A DNA stretch of 64,000 bases from Gordonia liuliyuniae (GTDB lineage Bacteria; Actinomycetota; Actinomycetes; Mycobacteriales; Mycobacteriaceae): positions 767,719 through 831,718 of the forward strand of contig NZ_JAKKOT010000002.1 in the NCBI RefSeq assembly GCF_021739025.1. The letters are read 5' to 3'. Positions 45,196-55,437 of this stretch are shown in pieces. Under the pieces are notes generated by a model. The model saw only the letters and a program-made list of their open reading frames with translations. It searched no databases and was not told the DNA's origin. How positions within the stretch are numbered: the first letter of the stretch is position 1; each line of letters opens with the position of its first letter. Position numbers and translations under genes: made by a program.

Positions 45196-46575
45196 ATGTC
45201 CGACAACGACTACGACCGCATGATCCTCAGCCCGGTCTTCGACCGGAACGGCGAGACGACCTCGCTTCCGCGTCACGAGCTCCCGGACGCGATGATGCTC
45301 CCGAGCACCGCATACCAGATCGTCCACGACCAGGCGATGCTCGACGGCAACTCGCGGCTCAACCTGGCCACCTTCGTCTCGACGTACATGGACAAGGAAG
45401 CCAAGCTCCTGTACGCGCAGACCGTCGACAAGAACATGATCGACAAGGACGAATACCCGGCCACCGCCGAGATCGAAGACCGCTGCTGGCGGATCCTGGG
45501 CAATCTCTGGCACAACCCGGACGTCGAGCAGGCCATCGGCACGTCGACGATCGGATCGTCGGAGGCCTGCATGCTGGGTGGACTGGCGCTCAAACGCCGC
45601 TGGCAGGGTCGCCGGAAGGCCGAGGGCAAGTCGACCGAGAGTCCGAACATCGTGTTGTCGACGGCCGTGCAGGTGTGCTGGGAGAAGTTCTGCAACTACT
45701 TCGAGGTGGAGCCGCGTTGGGTGCCGATCACCGAGGACCATCTGTTCCTCGACGGCCACGACCTGGAGAAGTACGTCGATGAGAACACGATCGGCGTCGT
45801 CGCGATCATGGGCCAGACGTACACCGGTGCATACGAACCGGTGAAGGAGATCGCGGCGAAGCTCGACCAGATCCAGAGCGACACCGGCCTGGACGTGAAC
45901 ATCCACATCGACGGTGCCTCGGGGGCGATGATCGCTCCGTTCTGTCAGCCCGACCTGGAATGGGACTTCCGCGTCGACCGGGTCGCGTCGATCAGCACGT
46001 CCGGTCACAAGTTCGGTCTGGTCTATCCGGGCGTCGGCTGGATCGTGTGGCGTGACCAAGGAGCCTTGCCGGAGAGCATGATCTTCCACTGCGCGTACCT
46101 CGGCGGCGACATGCCGACCCTGGCTCTCAACTTCTCGCGCCCCGGTTCGCAGGTGCTGCTGCAGTACTACCAGTTCCTGCGCCTGGGCCGCGAAGGCTAT
46201 CGCGCGGTGCAGCAGGGCTCGCTGAACGTGGCGCAGCATCTGTCGTCGGCGATCGCCGAGATTGGGCCGTTCGAACTCGTGAGCAAGGGCGACACCATCC
46301 CGGTCTTCGCGTGGCGTATGAAGCCGGGGTACACCGACACGTGGACCCTCTACGACCTCCAGGACCGGTTGCGCATGAAGGGCTGGCAGGTGCCCGCCTA
46401 CCCGCTCGCCGACGATCTGGCCGAGGTGACCGTGCAGCGCATCGTCGTCCGTGCCGGCCTGAGCATGGACCTCGCCAACGCACTGCTCGACGACCTGCGC
46501 ACCGAAGTCGAGTTCCTCGAGAAGCTCAGCGGCCCGATGCCGCACGAGGGCCAGACGGCCGCGTTCCACCACTGA
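45196..46575 (+). CDS. gadB: Glutamate decarboxylase
   Basis: 459-residue PLP enzyme converting glutamate to GABA and CO2, consuming a proton. SISTSGHKFGLVYPGVGW contains the PLP Lys; IHIDGASGAMIAPF the Asp and His-type cofactor contacts; TIGSSEACMLGGLALK and QVCWEKFCNYFEVEPR are GAD-specific. The C-terminal end MPHEGQTAAFHH carries the His used for pH gating in E. coli GadB. TAGGAG lies about 9-14 bases before the ATG. No GABA antiporter is adjacent; the membrane genes upstream are different. Confidence 0.96.
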   Translation: MSDNDYDRMILSPVFDRNGETTSLPRHELPDAMMLPSTAYQIVHDQAMLDGNSRLNLATFVSTYMDKEAKLLYAQTVDKNMIDKDEYPATAEIEDRCWRILGNLWHNPDVEQAIGTSTIGSSEACMLGGLALKRRWQGRRKAEGKSTESPNIVLSTAVQVCWEKFCNYFEVEPRWVPITEDHLFLDGHDLEKYVDENTIGVVAIMGQTYTGAYEPVKEIAAKLDQIQSDTGLDVNIHIDGASGAMIAPFCQPDLEWDFRVDRVASISTSGHKFGLVYPGVGWIVWRDQGALPESMIFHCAYLGGDMPTLALNFSRPGSQVLLQYYQFLRLGREGYRAVQQGSLNVAQHLSSAIAEIGPFELVSKGDTIPVFAWRMKPGYTDTWTLYDLQDRLRMKGWQVPAYPLADDLAEVTVQRIVVRAGLSMDLANALLDDLRTEVEFLEKLSGPMPHEGQTAAFHH

Positions 46576-46584
46576 CCTGTACGA

Positions 46585-46624
46585 GACGTCCCGGACCCTG
46601 TGAGTCAACGGAGTCCGGGACGTC
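46585..46624 (+). terminator. Strong hairpin after gadB
   Basis: GACGTCCCGGAC (46585-46596) and GTCCGGGACGTC (46613-46624) form a perfect 12-base GC-rich stem with a 16-base loop, 9 bases past the gadB stop, followed by GCCTTT. The strongest stem-loop found in the window. Confidence 0.8.
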
Positions 46625-46647
46625 GCCTTTGACTGGAAGGGGTATGC

Positions 46648-47332
46648 ATGAGCGTGGACGACACGGTACGGACGGTCCGTGCACTGAAGCCGACGCTGAC
46701 GAAACAGTGTGTCGGCTTCATGATCGGTTCGTCCCTGTTCGCCCTCGGCTCGGCTCCGGGATTCGGGAGTTGGGCCGGATCCGATGCCGCGAACTTTAGC
46801 TACTTCGTTGGTGCCTGGTTCTTCACCGGCGCCGCATTCATCCAACTCGTGTTGAGCGGTGCGCGGACCGTGCCGGTCTCGTATGGGACTGGCGTCATGT
46901 TCCGAGCGGAGTGGCTCGCCGCATCCACCCAGTTCTTCGGGACGCTGTTGTTCAACGTGAGCACGACGACGGCCCTCCAGGTGCACACAGTCCGCGGCGA
47001 GCAGCACTTGGTGTGGAACCCGGACGCGGGCGGCTCGGTGGCGTTCCTCGTCAGCGGGTTCTTCGTCCTCGTCGCCTTCACCCGATCGACCGGCCGCGTG
47101 TGGGCACCGACCAGCGTCGACTGGTGGTCGGGGCAAATCAACATGGTCGGGTGCATCGCTTTCGGCGTCGCCGCGGTCGGATCGTTCGTCAATAGCGCCG
47201 GGACCACCGCAGACGCGACGTTGGGCAACATCGGCACCTTCGTCGGTGCGTTGTGCTTCTTCGCGGCGTCCGCGATCGTGCTCGCCGCTCAGGCGTGGAC
47301 TCACGACGACACCGTGGACCGTGGCGGACCGC

Positions 47333-47358
<26 letters not shown>
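46648..47358 (+). CDS. YrhK-domain membrane protein, copy 2
   Basis: 236 residues with about six membrane segments, similar throughout to the protein at 23338-23925: APGFGS, GAWFFTGAAFIQL, GTLLFNVSTTTA, WNPDAGGS, FLVSGF, INMVGCIAFGVAAVGSF and NIGTFVGALCFF. It is longer at both ends. AAGGGG lies 7-12 bases before the ATG. It follows the gadB terminator, so it is probably its own unit. Its 3' end overlaps thiD on the opposite strand by 26 bases. Function unknown. Confidence 0.7.
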
Positions 47359-49982
<2,624 letters not shown>

Positions 49983-50147
49983 AGTTGTGCGGCACGCCGA
50001 CTACGGGCCGGACGTCCGTGGTCACCTTAACCGGAACCCCGGACGTTGTTCCAGCCACACCGAACTGTGATGCAGATGTGACTGATGTGACTTGCCGCAC
50101 ATCGTTCCTCCGACGTACTGTTGTGATCGTTGTCACAGGGAGGTGTC

Positions 50148-50501
50148 ATGCAACTGAGGAACCGCCATCATCATCCGCCGCAGAACAGCGCGCGATCGCT
50201 GCTCCAGCAGATCTCGGAGGTCGTGCACAATCCGGCTCGGGAACGATTCGAGCTGTGGGTGGCCGGCGACCTCGTCGGGGTCCTCGGCTACAGCATCGAA
50301 GACACGTCGGACGGGCGCGTCGCGACGATCCTGCACACCGTCCTGTACGACGAGTACGCCGGCCACGGGCTGGCGACGCGATTGACCGGGAGCGCGATCG
50401 GCTACATGCGCGACAACGGCCTGAAAGTGCGCCCGGTATGCACGTTCACTCGACGATTCATCGACGAGCATCCGGGCGTCGTCACGCTCGCTCCGGTCTG
50501 A
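50148..50501 (+). CDS. GNAT-like acetyltransferase (YjdJ type)
   Basis: 117 residues of the small GCN5-related group (YjdJ/At1g77540-like). RFELWVAGDLVGVLGYSIED and VATILHTVLYDEYAGHGLATRLTGSAIGYMRDNGLKVRPVCTFTRRFIDEHP show the beta-strand, acetyl-CoA-binding H-T-x-V...GxGLA, and C-x-F end. GGGAGG lies 5-10 bases before the ATG. It diverges from the thiC riboswitch and converges with xth. Substrate unknown. Confidence 0.88.
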   Translation: MQLRNRHHHPPQNSARSLLQQISEVVHNPARERFELWVAGDLVGVLGYSIEDTSDGRVATILHTVLYDEYAGHGLATRLTGSAIGYMRDNGLKVRPVCTFTRRFIDEHPGVVTLAPV

Positions 50502-50516
50502 CCCGGACTGCGGAGT

Positions 50517-51305
50517 TCAGGCGGACGAGACGTCCAAGACCACCGGTGCGTGGTCGCTCGCACCCTTGGCCTGCCGAGCGGCGACGTCGACGAAGGCGTC
50601 GAAGACGCGATCATTCAACGCGGGAGAACAGAGGGCGAAGTCGATCCGCATGCCCTCGTTCCGGTCGAAGCGTCCGGCCTGGTAGTCCCAGAACGTGTAC
50701 GTGTCGGGGCCCGGCGCGAAGGGGTCGGCGCTGTCGACGAACCCGGCATCGGTGAACGCGCTGAACGCGGCACGTTCGGCGTCGGACGTGTGAGTTCGGT
50801 CGGCGAAGTACTCCGGATCCCAGACATCGGCGTCGGTCGGTGCGACGTTCCAGTCGCCTGCCAGCACGATCTGGGCGGCAGGATCGTGCGTCAACTCCAG
50901 CCGGGTCACGTTGGCGAGGACGTCGAGCCAGTCGAGTTTGTAGCTCATGTGCGGGTCGCCGGGCGCGCGGCCGTTCGGGACGTAGAGACTCCACACGCGC
51001 ACGCCGCCGCATGTCGCCGAGATAGCCCGGGCCTCCCGCTGCCCGTCGAACGACGGCTGTTCATCGAAGCCCGTGTGCACGTCGGTCAGGCCGACGCGGG
51101 ACGCGATGGCGACACCGTTGTAGCCGGCGTTCCCATGGATCGCGACGTCGTAGCCGTGGGCGGCGAAACTCATCACCGGGAACCGGTCGTCGGAGCACTT
51201 GGTCTCCTGCATGGCGAGTACGTCGACGGAGTGCCGGGTCATCCAGGCGACGACGTCCTCCGAGCGGGTGCGGATCGAGTTGACGTTCCAGGTGGCCAGA
51301 CGCAC
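50517..51305 (-). CDS. xth: Exodeoxyribonuclease III
   Basis: 262-residue AP endonuclease/exonuclease for base-excision repair. Catalytic residues: WNVNSIRTR, QETKC (Glu), SLYVPNG (Tyr), LAGDWNVAP (Asp-Asn), RIDFAL (Asp), and GASDHAPV (Asp-His). GGAGA lies about 10-12 bases before GTG 51305, four bases after the barstar stop. Orthologue of Rv0427c, which in M. tuberculosis directly follows the acetyltransferase gene. Here two extra genes stand between. Confidence 0.95.
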   Translation of the reverse strand: MRLATWNVNSIRTRSEDVVAWMTRHSVDVLAMQETKCSDDRFPVMSFAAHGYDVAIHGNAGYNGVAIASRVGLTDVHTGFDEQPSFDGQREARAISATCGGVRVWSLYVPNGRAPGDPHMSYKLDWLDVLANVTRLELTHDPAAQIVLAGDWNVAPTDADVWDPEYFADRTHTSDAERAAFSAFTDAGFVDSADPFAPGPDTYTFWDYQAGRFDRNEGMRIDFALCSPALNDRVFDAFVDVAARQAKGASDHAPVVLDVSSA

Positions 51306-51309
51306 GGTG

Positions 51310-51738
51310 TCAGATCTCCTCTGCCGGATCGGTCACTCTCACGCCGACATCGGACCAGCGGGCGCGGACCGCGCCCGGGTCGTCGTCGACGAGGAGCACG
51401 GCGAACCGACGGTCGCGGTACGAGTCGCGCCAGAAGTCGACCGACTCGGCGAACCACTCGAACGCGTCGGGTTCGTCGGCGAGCACCTGCGACGCGTCGT
51501 CGACGATCGTCAGCCAGCCGGTCGACGGGGTGCCCTCGGGTGTGCGCAGGCCGGTCGGGAGGTCGCGCATGCAGTCGTCGAGCGCATCGCGGTTGCGCCC
51601 GAAATGATCAGGGAAGTCCCACGCGCGCGCGAGCGCGTCGAGTATCTGCGGGACAGTCCGCATCCGGGCGCCGTCGACGCGGCGCGCGACGAGGCCGCTC
51701 CCGAACAGGGACGGCGACGAGGCGGCGACTGCGGTCAT
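51310..51738 (-). CDS. Barstar-family ribonuclease inhibitor
   Basis: 142 residues. The core FPDHFGRNRDALDDCMRDL is the barstar helix that blocks the ribonuclease active site; WLTIVDDASQVLADEPDAF and FAVLLVDDDP complete the fold. ATG 51738 overlaps the ribonuclease stop (ATGA), so the inhibitor is made from the same message. No signal peptide, so it is cytoplasmic and would protect the host from unexported enzyme. About 50 residues longer than Bacillus barstar (90), mainly at both ends. It belongs with the gene immediately upstream. Confidence 0.92.
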   Translation of the reverse strand: MTAVAASSPSLFGSGLVARRVDGARMRTVPQILDALARAWDFPDHFGRNRDALDDCMRDLPTGLRTPEGTPSTGWLTIVDDASQVLADEPDAFEWFAESVDFWRDSYRDRRFAVLLVDDDPGAVRARWSDVGVRVTDPAEEI

Positions 51739-52250
51739 GCGCGCGGACCTCGGATCGCGGCGAACGTCTCGTAGTGGTCGAGCGTGTAGTAGGCCGACCC
51801 GTTGCTGCCGGTCACGATTCGCTCGGCGTCACGGCCGCGCCCACTCTGCTTCGGGTTGACGTCCCACTCCCGGTACGTGATCTTCTTGCCGCCCGACGTC
51901 TTCTTCGGGAGTCGGCCCTCCGCGTTACGGAAGGTGTCGCCGCCGTGGGTGCCGGGCGCGTTCGCCGCGTCGGGCCAATCGCCTGCGTCGATGTAGGAGA
52001 GGGTCTGCTGCACGCGGGCAGGCACGTCGCTCGACGGCCGTCCCGCGGTACGCGACCGGTCCGGCGCCTCAGAACCCGGCATCACCATCGACACCCCGGA
52101 CTGGGCGGCGGCCGACGGTTCGGCGTCGGTGGTGCTGCGTCCGTCGACCCACCAGGTCAACACGACGACGGCCAGTAGGACGACGACGCCCAGCACAGAG
52201 GCGAGCATGCGGCGACGGGATTGGTCGGGGTTGCTGTTGGGGTGCGACAT
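51735..52250 (-). CDS. Secreted or membrane-anchored guanyl-specific ribonuclease (RNase Sa/barnase type)
   Basis: 171 residues: a short basic N-terminus, one hydrophobic segment (about 15-34), a Ser/Pro-rich linker (35-75), and a ribonuclease domain (76-171). By hand alignment to Streptomyces RNase Sa the catalytic residues are Glu128 (TYREWDV), Arg140 (SGRGRD), Arg144 (AERIVTG) and His159 (YTLDHYETF), all present. The segment lacks a clear cleavage site, so the protein may stay anchored outside the membrane. The barstar gene overlaps its stop. Likely a contact or secreted toxin acting on competitors; genus-specific insertion between xth and the acetyltransferase. Confidence 0.9.
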   Translation of the reverse strand: MSHPNSNPDQSRRRMLASVLGVVVLLAVVVLTWWVDGRSTTDAEPSAAAQSGVSMVMPGSEAPDRSRTAGRPSSDVPARVQQTLSYIDAGDWPDAANAPGTHGGDTFRNAEGRLPKKTSGGKKITYREWDVNPKQSGRGRDAERIVTGSNGSAYYTLDHYETFAAIRGPRA

Positions 52251-52280
52251 CGCGTTCCACGGTAACCGGTGACGCCGCGG

Positions 52281-52355
52281 AATCGAACTCGTCTAAATCG
52301 AACTCGCCTGGATCGAATTCTCCCAGATCGAATTCTCCTGGATCGAATTCTCCTA
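52281..52355. repeat. Five 15-bp tandem repeats upstream of the ribonuclease gene
   Basis: Five units of 15 bases (52281, 52296, 52311, 52326, 52341), each like GATCGAATTCTCCTG. On the minus strand they read TAGGAGAATTCGATC, CAGGAGAATTCGATC, TGGGAGAATTCGATC, then two diverged units. The first contains the TAG stop of the acetyltransferase-like gene. Three units carry AGGAG- or GGGAG-like cores resembling ribosome-binding sites. The array ends 30 bases before the ribonuclease ATG. Confidence 0.9.
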
Positions 52356-53054
52356 GGGCTCGACGAGGTCGCCGACGGTGACGGTGTGGTGGAGTTCGTA
52401 TCCTGCGGCCCGTGCGGCCGCTCGCGCCTTCTCGTCGGCCGCGTCGACGTCGACCGCCCACAGCGCGTCGCCGACCCGGACGGGGGCGAGTCCGACGGGG
52501 GCGAGTCCGACAGGGGGTGCGGGGGCTGCGGCGACGAGAACCTCCAACGCCTGCGCGTCGTCGACGGCGATTCGGCCGGGCCGCACGAGTCGGTCGGGCA
52601 GCAGTGCCAGTGCCGGCTCGTCGAGGTCGGCGTACCAGTCGAGGATCTCGGCGACGGCCGCCGACGGGGCATTGAACTCGACGGGGACCGCCGACCGGCC
52701 GCGGAGCGTCGACCCGCCCGCCGAGACGAGCCAACCGTCGATCTCGCCGCGATGCGTCGCATCGCAGCCGGCGCACAGGGCGCGCTCGACGTCGCGGATC
52801 TCCGAGTTCCGGACCACCCGTCGCGACAAGAGTCGGATCGACGTGATCGCCGCCCGCGGGATCGAGACCACCTCGCCGTCGCGGTCGACCTTCAGCGACT
52901 GCTCGTCCGACAGCGCCAGCACCCCCGTCACATCCGACTGCGACGGGCCGGTCGGCAGCGCGGGGTTCGGCGCGGTGCGCCAATCGGACGGGGCGCCCGA
53001 CTGGTCGAGCCGGTAGCGGACGACGATGCGGTCGCCGACGGTCGGATCGATCAT
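52353..53054 (-). CDS. Rv0428c-like protein, GNAT domain apparently shortened
   Basis: 233 residues. The N-terminal 95 residues (MIDPTVGDRIVVRYRL..) are a beta-rich domain found in Rv0428c-like acetyltransferases, and EIDGWLVSAGGSTLRGRSAVP is the usual beginning of their GNAT domain. The expected acetyl-CoA loop (Q/R-x-x-G-x-G/A) is not visible, yet the end AGYELHHTVTVGDL matches the GNAT C-terminus. M. tuberculosis Rv0428c is about 300 residues, so about 70 seem missing from the middle. LAPVGLAPV is a small repeat where the gap would be. The gene follows def by 7 bases, as in mycobacteria. Activity is doubtful. Confidence 0.75.
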   Translation of the reverse strand: MIDPTVGDRIVVRYRLDQSGAPSDWRTAPNPALPTGPSQSDVTGVLALSDEQSLKVDRDGEVVSIPRAAITSIRLLSRRVVRNSEIRDVERALCAGCDATHRGEIDGWLVSAGGSTLRGRSAVPVEFNAPSAAVAEILDWYADLDEPALALLPDRLVRPGRIAVDDAQALEVLVAAAPAPPVGLAPVGLAPVRVGDALWAVDVDAADEKARAAARAAGYELHHTVTVGDLVEP

Positions 53055-53061
53055 GACGCGC

Positions 53062-53652
53062 TCAGTCGTCGTGCCCGAACGGGTCACGCTCGGCGCCCGG
53101 CAACCAGGTGAGGCCGGGCACGCCCCAACCGTTGCGTTTGACGGCCTTCTTCGCGGCGCGCGCGTTCCGGCCGACCAGGACGTCGATGTACAGGTAGCCG
53201 TCGAGGTGGCCCGTCTCGTGCTGCAGCATCCGAGCGAAGAAGTCGTCGCCCTCGATCTCGACCGGCTTCCCGTCACGGTCCGTGCCGACGACCTTGGCCC
53301 AGTCGGCGCGCCCGGTCGGGAAGCCCTCGCCGGGCACCGACAGGCAGCCTTCGTCGTTGTCGTCGGGGTCGGGCATCGTCTCGGGGATCTCCGAGGTCTC
53401 CAGCACGGGGTTGATCACTTCGCCGCGCCGCCGCGTCGGGCCGTCCGGGCAGTCGTAGACGAACATGCGAAGTCCGCGGCCTACTTGGTTGGCCGCGAGG
53501 CCGACACCGTTCGCCGCGTCCATGGTCTCGTACATGTCGTCGAGCAGCTCGACGATCTCGGCGGACGGACGTCCCTGGTCGTCGAGGTCGACAGGCGTCG
53601 TCGGATGGTGCAGGACCGGTTCGCCGACGATACAGATCGGAAGAATTGCCAT
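53062..53652 (-). CDS. def: Peptide deformylase
   Basis: 196-residue metalloenzyme removing the formyl group from nascent proteins. Motif 1 [10 protein letters not shown], motif 2 EGCLSVPGE with the metal Cys, motif 3 QHETGHLDG with two metal His and the catalytic Glu. The C-terminal 30 residues ([16 protein letters not shown]) are a basic tail as in mycobacterial Def. ATG 53652 lies just after GTAAAGTATC, so the message is probably leaderless. The frame is open upstream but has no support. Confidence 0.97.
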   Translation of the reverse strand: MAILPICIVGEPVLHHPTTPVDLDDQGRPSAEIVELLDDMYETMDAANGVGLAANQVGRGLRMFVYDCPDGPTRRRGEVINPVLETSEIPETMPDPDDNDEGCLSVPGEGFPTGRADWAKVVGTDRDGKPVEIEGDDFFARMLQHETGHLDGYLYIDVLVGRNARAAKKAVKRNGWGVPGLTWLPGAERDPFGHDD

Positions 53653-53835
53653 GTCCAGATACTTTACCGGCGCAATGCGGAGTGTTCGCGGTGCGTCGCC
53701 GTGAAGGTGGACGTTTCGGTGGCTACACTCTTGAGGCGAACCACACGCTTGTGATTCGTGCCGGGGCCGCGGATGCGGAGTGCGGAACGGGGGCGAGTGG
53801 ATGTGACTATTCGGCAGGCTTTGCAAGGGAGCGAG

Positions 53836-54180
53836 ATGGACGGCGCAACCGCGCATACACCAGGCGACGATGATTCGGTGGGTGCTGCGCAGGCTGGGCA
53901 GCAGACTGACCCGCACGAGGTCGGCCCGGACGGACTCACTCGCCGCGAACGCGACATCCTCGCGTTCGAACGTCAGTGGTGGAAGTACGCGGGCTCGAAG
54001 GAAGAAGCCATCAAAGAGCTCTTCAGTTTGTCCGCGACTCGCTACTACCAGATTCTGAACGCGCTGGTCGACCGGCCGGAAGCGCTCGCGGCGGACCCGA
54101 TGCTGGTGAAGCGTCTGCGTCGTCTGCGGGCGTCCCGGCAGAAGGCGCGGGCCGCGCGCCGTCTCGGATTCGAGATCTGA
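53836..54180 (+). CDS. DUF3263 protein (Rv0430-like)
   Basis: 114 residues. The conserved core [55 protein letters not shown] is a helical, helix-turn-helix-like domain typical of DUF3263. The basic C-terminus [19 protein letters not shown] could bind nucleic acid. AAGGGAG lies 4-10 bases before ATG 53836; a GTG at 53758 in the same frame lacks one. TACACT near 53726 may be the -10. Conserved in order with def and the LytR_C gene across mycolata. Function unknown. Confidence 0.88.
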   Translation: MDGATAHTPGDDDSVGAAQAGQQTDPHEVGPDGLTRRERDILAFERQWWKYAGSKEEAIKELFSLSATRYYQILNALVDRPEALAADPMLVKRLRRLRASRQKARAARRLGFEI

Positions 54181-54249
54181 AGACGGTCCGCTGGCGCGTC
54201 GTACGGACGGCTCGCCTCACGGGCGACCTCGTGAGCTAAAGTTACCGTG

Positions 54250-54768
54250 ATGAAAGCTGACCGAGAAACCAATCGACTGCCCCTTCGGGCGGGCGCCATG
54301 CTGCTGTTGGCTGTCGCCGTGGTCTTCATCGGCCTCGGCTGGCACCACGCGGCCACCAGCGGAGACGATGACGGTGGCATGTCCACCGCCCAGAGTCCGA
54401 CGACCTCGGAGGCCGCGACGCCGCCCGCGTCTACGCCGGGCGGCGAGAGCGAGTCGGCCTCGCCGTCGTCGACGACGGCTGCCGACACCGCAGACGTCGG
54501 ATCGATGTGCGTGCTCAACGCGGGAACGGTGACCGGCCTGGCCGGCGACGTCTCCGACAAGCTCAAAGAGGCGGGCTTCGACGTCAGCGGTGCAGAGAAC
54601 CTCTCGACCGGCAGTATCAGCGAGAACACCGTCTTCTACGACGAAGGTCAGGAAGAGGCCGCCAAGAAGGTGGCCGACGCCGTGCCGGGCGGAGCCTCGA
54701 CCGATCCGCGCCCCGCTGTGTTCACGCGGTGCGAAGGCGAACTCGCCGTCATCGTCGTCACCCAGTAA
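54250..54768 (+). CDS. LytR C-terminal-domain membrane protein (Rv0431-like)
   Basis: 172 residues: one transmembrane helix (about 12-32), a Ser/Thr/Pro linker (about 40-80), and a LytR_C domain (about 85-172) seen in VGSMCVLNAGTVTGLAGDVSDKLKEAGFDV..GENTVFYDEG..AKKVADAVPG. The domain lies outside the membrane, where LytR_C proteins are thought to bind wall or lipid. M. tuberculosis Rv0431 (VirR) is involved in vesicle release. ATG 54250 follows GTG 54247; TAAAGT lies close upstream, suggesting a leaderless message. Next gene sodC. Confidence 0.88.
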   Translation: MKADRETNRLPLRAGAMLLLAVAVVFIGLGWHHAATSGDDDGGMSTAQSPTTSEAATPPASTPGGESESASPSSTTAADTADVGSMCVLNAGTVTGLAGDVSDKLKEAGFDVSGAENLSTGSISENTVFYDEGQEEAAKKVADAVPGGASTDPRPAVFTRCEGELAVIVVTQ

Positions 54769-54812
54769 GCCTGTTCAGCCCCAGTCCTCGTACGGAACAC
54801 ATAAGGAGCGTC

Positions 54813-55418
54813 ATGTTCGCCCGTAACCACAGCGGTGCCGCCACCGGAATCTCGACCACCCGTGTCCTGGCGGTCATCGCCGCGGCAGGTGTCGCCGGTG
54901 CGGCCCTCGCGGGCTGCACGCCCGATCAGTACCCCACGGACGAGAAGGGCACCACGCCGTCGGTCATCACCGGCGATCAGGCGCAACCGGGCGACGAGAT
55001 CAGTGCGGGCACCACGTCCGGCGGCGCGGAAGAGCTGACCGTGACGCTGCGCAACACCGAAGGCACCAGCGTCGGCTTCGCGACCTTCAGCGCCGAAGGC
55101 GACGCGGTCAGCGTGAACCTGCGTGTCACCGGGATGGATGCGGGATCGCACGGCGTCCACATCCATTCGGGCACCAAGTGCGAGGCGTCGACCGGATTCG
55201 CGTCGGCAGGCGACCACCTCCAGGTGGATGGTCACACCGGCAAGCCGGAGAGCGGCGACCTGACCAGCGTCACCGTCCTGGAGAACGGGACCGGAACCGT
55301 GACCAGTGCGACCGACGCGTTCGAGCTCGAGCAGATCCGCGGCCGGGCGCTCATCGTCCACGAGGTCGGCGACACGGACGGCTCGCACCGTCTGGCCTGC
55401 GGCGTCATCGCCGAGTAG
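54813..55418 (+). CDS. sodC: Lipoprotein Cu,Zn superoxide dismutase
   Basis: 201 residues. Lipobox ALAGC at residue 34 follows a signal peptide, so the enzyme is anchored outside the membrane and detoxifies superoxide there. Metal ligands: HGVHIHSG (two Cu His), GDHLQVDGH (bridging His and a Zn-type His), and LIVHEVGD (fourth Cu His). The disulfide Cys are in GTKCEA and RLACGVI. AAGGAG lies 6 bases before the ATG. The zinc site looks incomplete compared with classic enzymes, a trait reported for mycobacterial SodC. Confidence 0.93.
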   Translation: MFARNHSGAATGISTTRVLAVIAAAGVAGAALAGCTPDQYPTDEKGTTPSVITGDQAQPGDEISAGTTSGGAEELTVTLRNTEGTSVGFATFSAEGDAVSVNLRVTGMDAGSHGVHIHSGTKCEASTGFASAGDHLQVDGHTGKPESGDLTSVTVLENGTGTVTSATDAFELEQIRGRALIVHEVGDTDGSHRLACGVIAE

Positions 55419-55437
55419 CGAGCGGGACACTTCACCG

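Noticed and set aside
52281..52355. CRISPR-like array
   Set aside because: The repeats are directly adjacent with no spacers, so this is a simple tandem repeat. No CRISPR array or cas gene was seen in the window.
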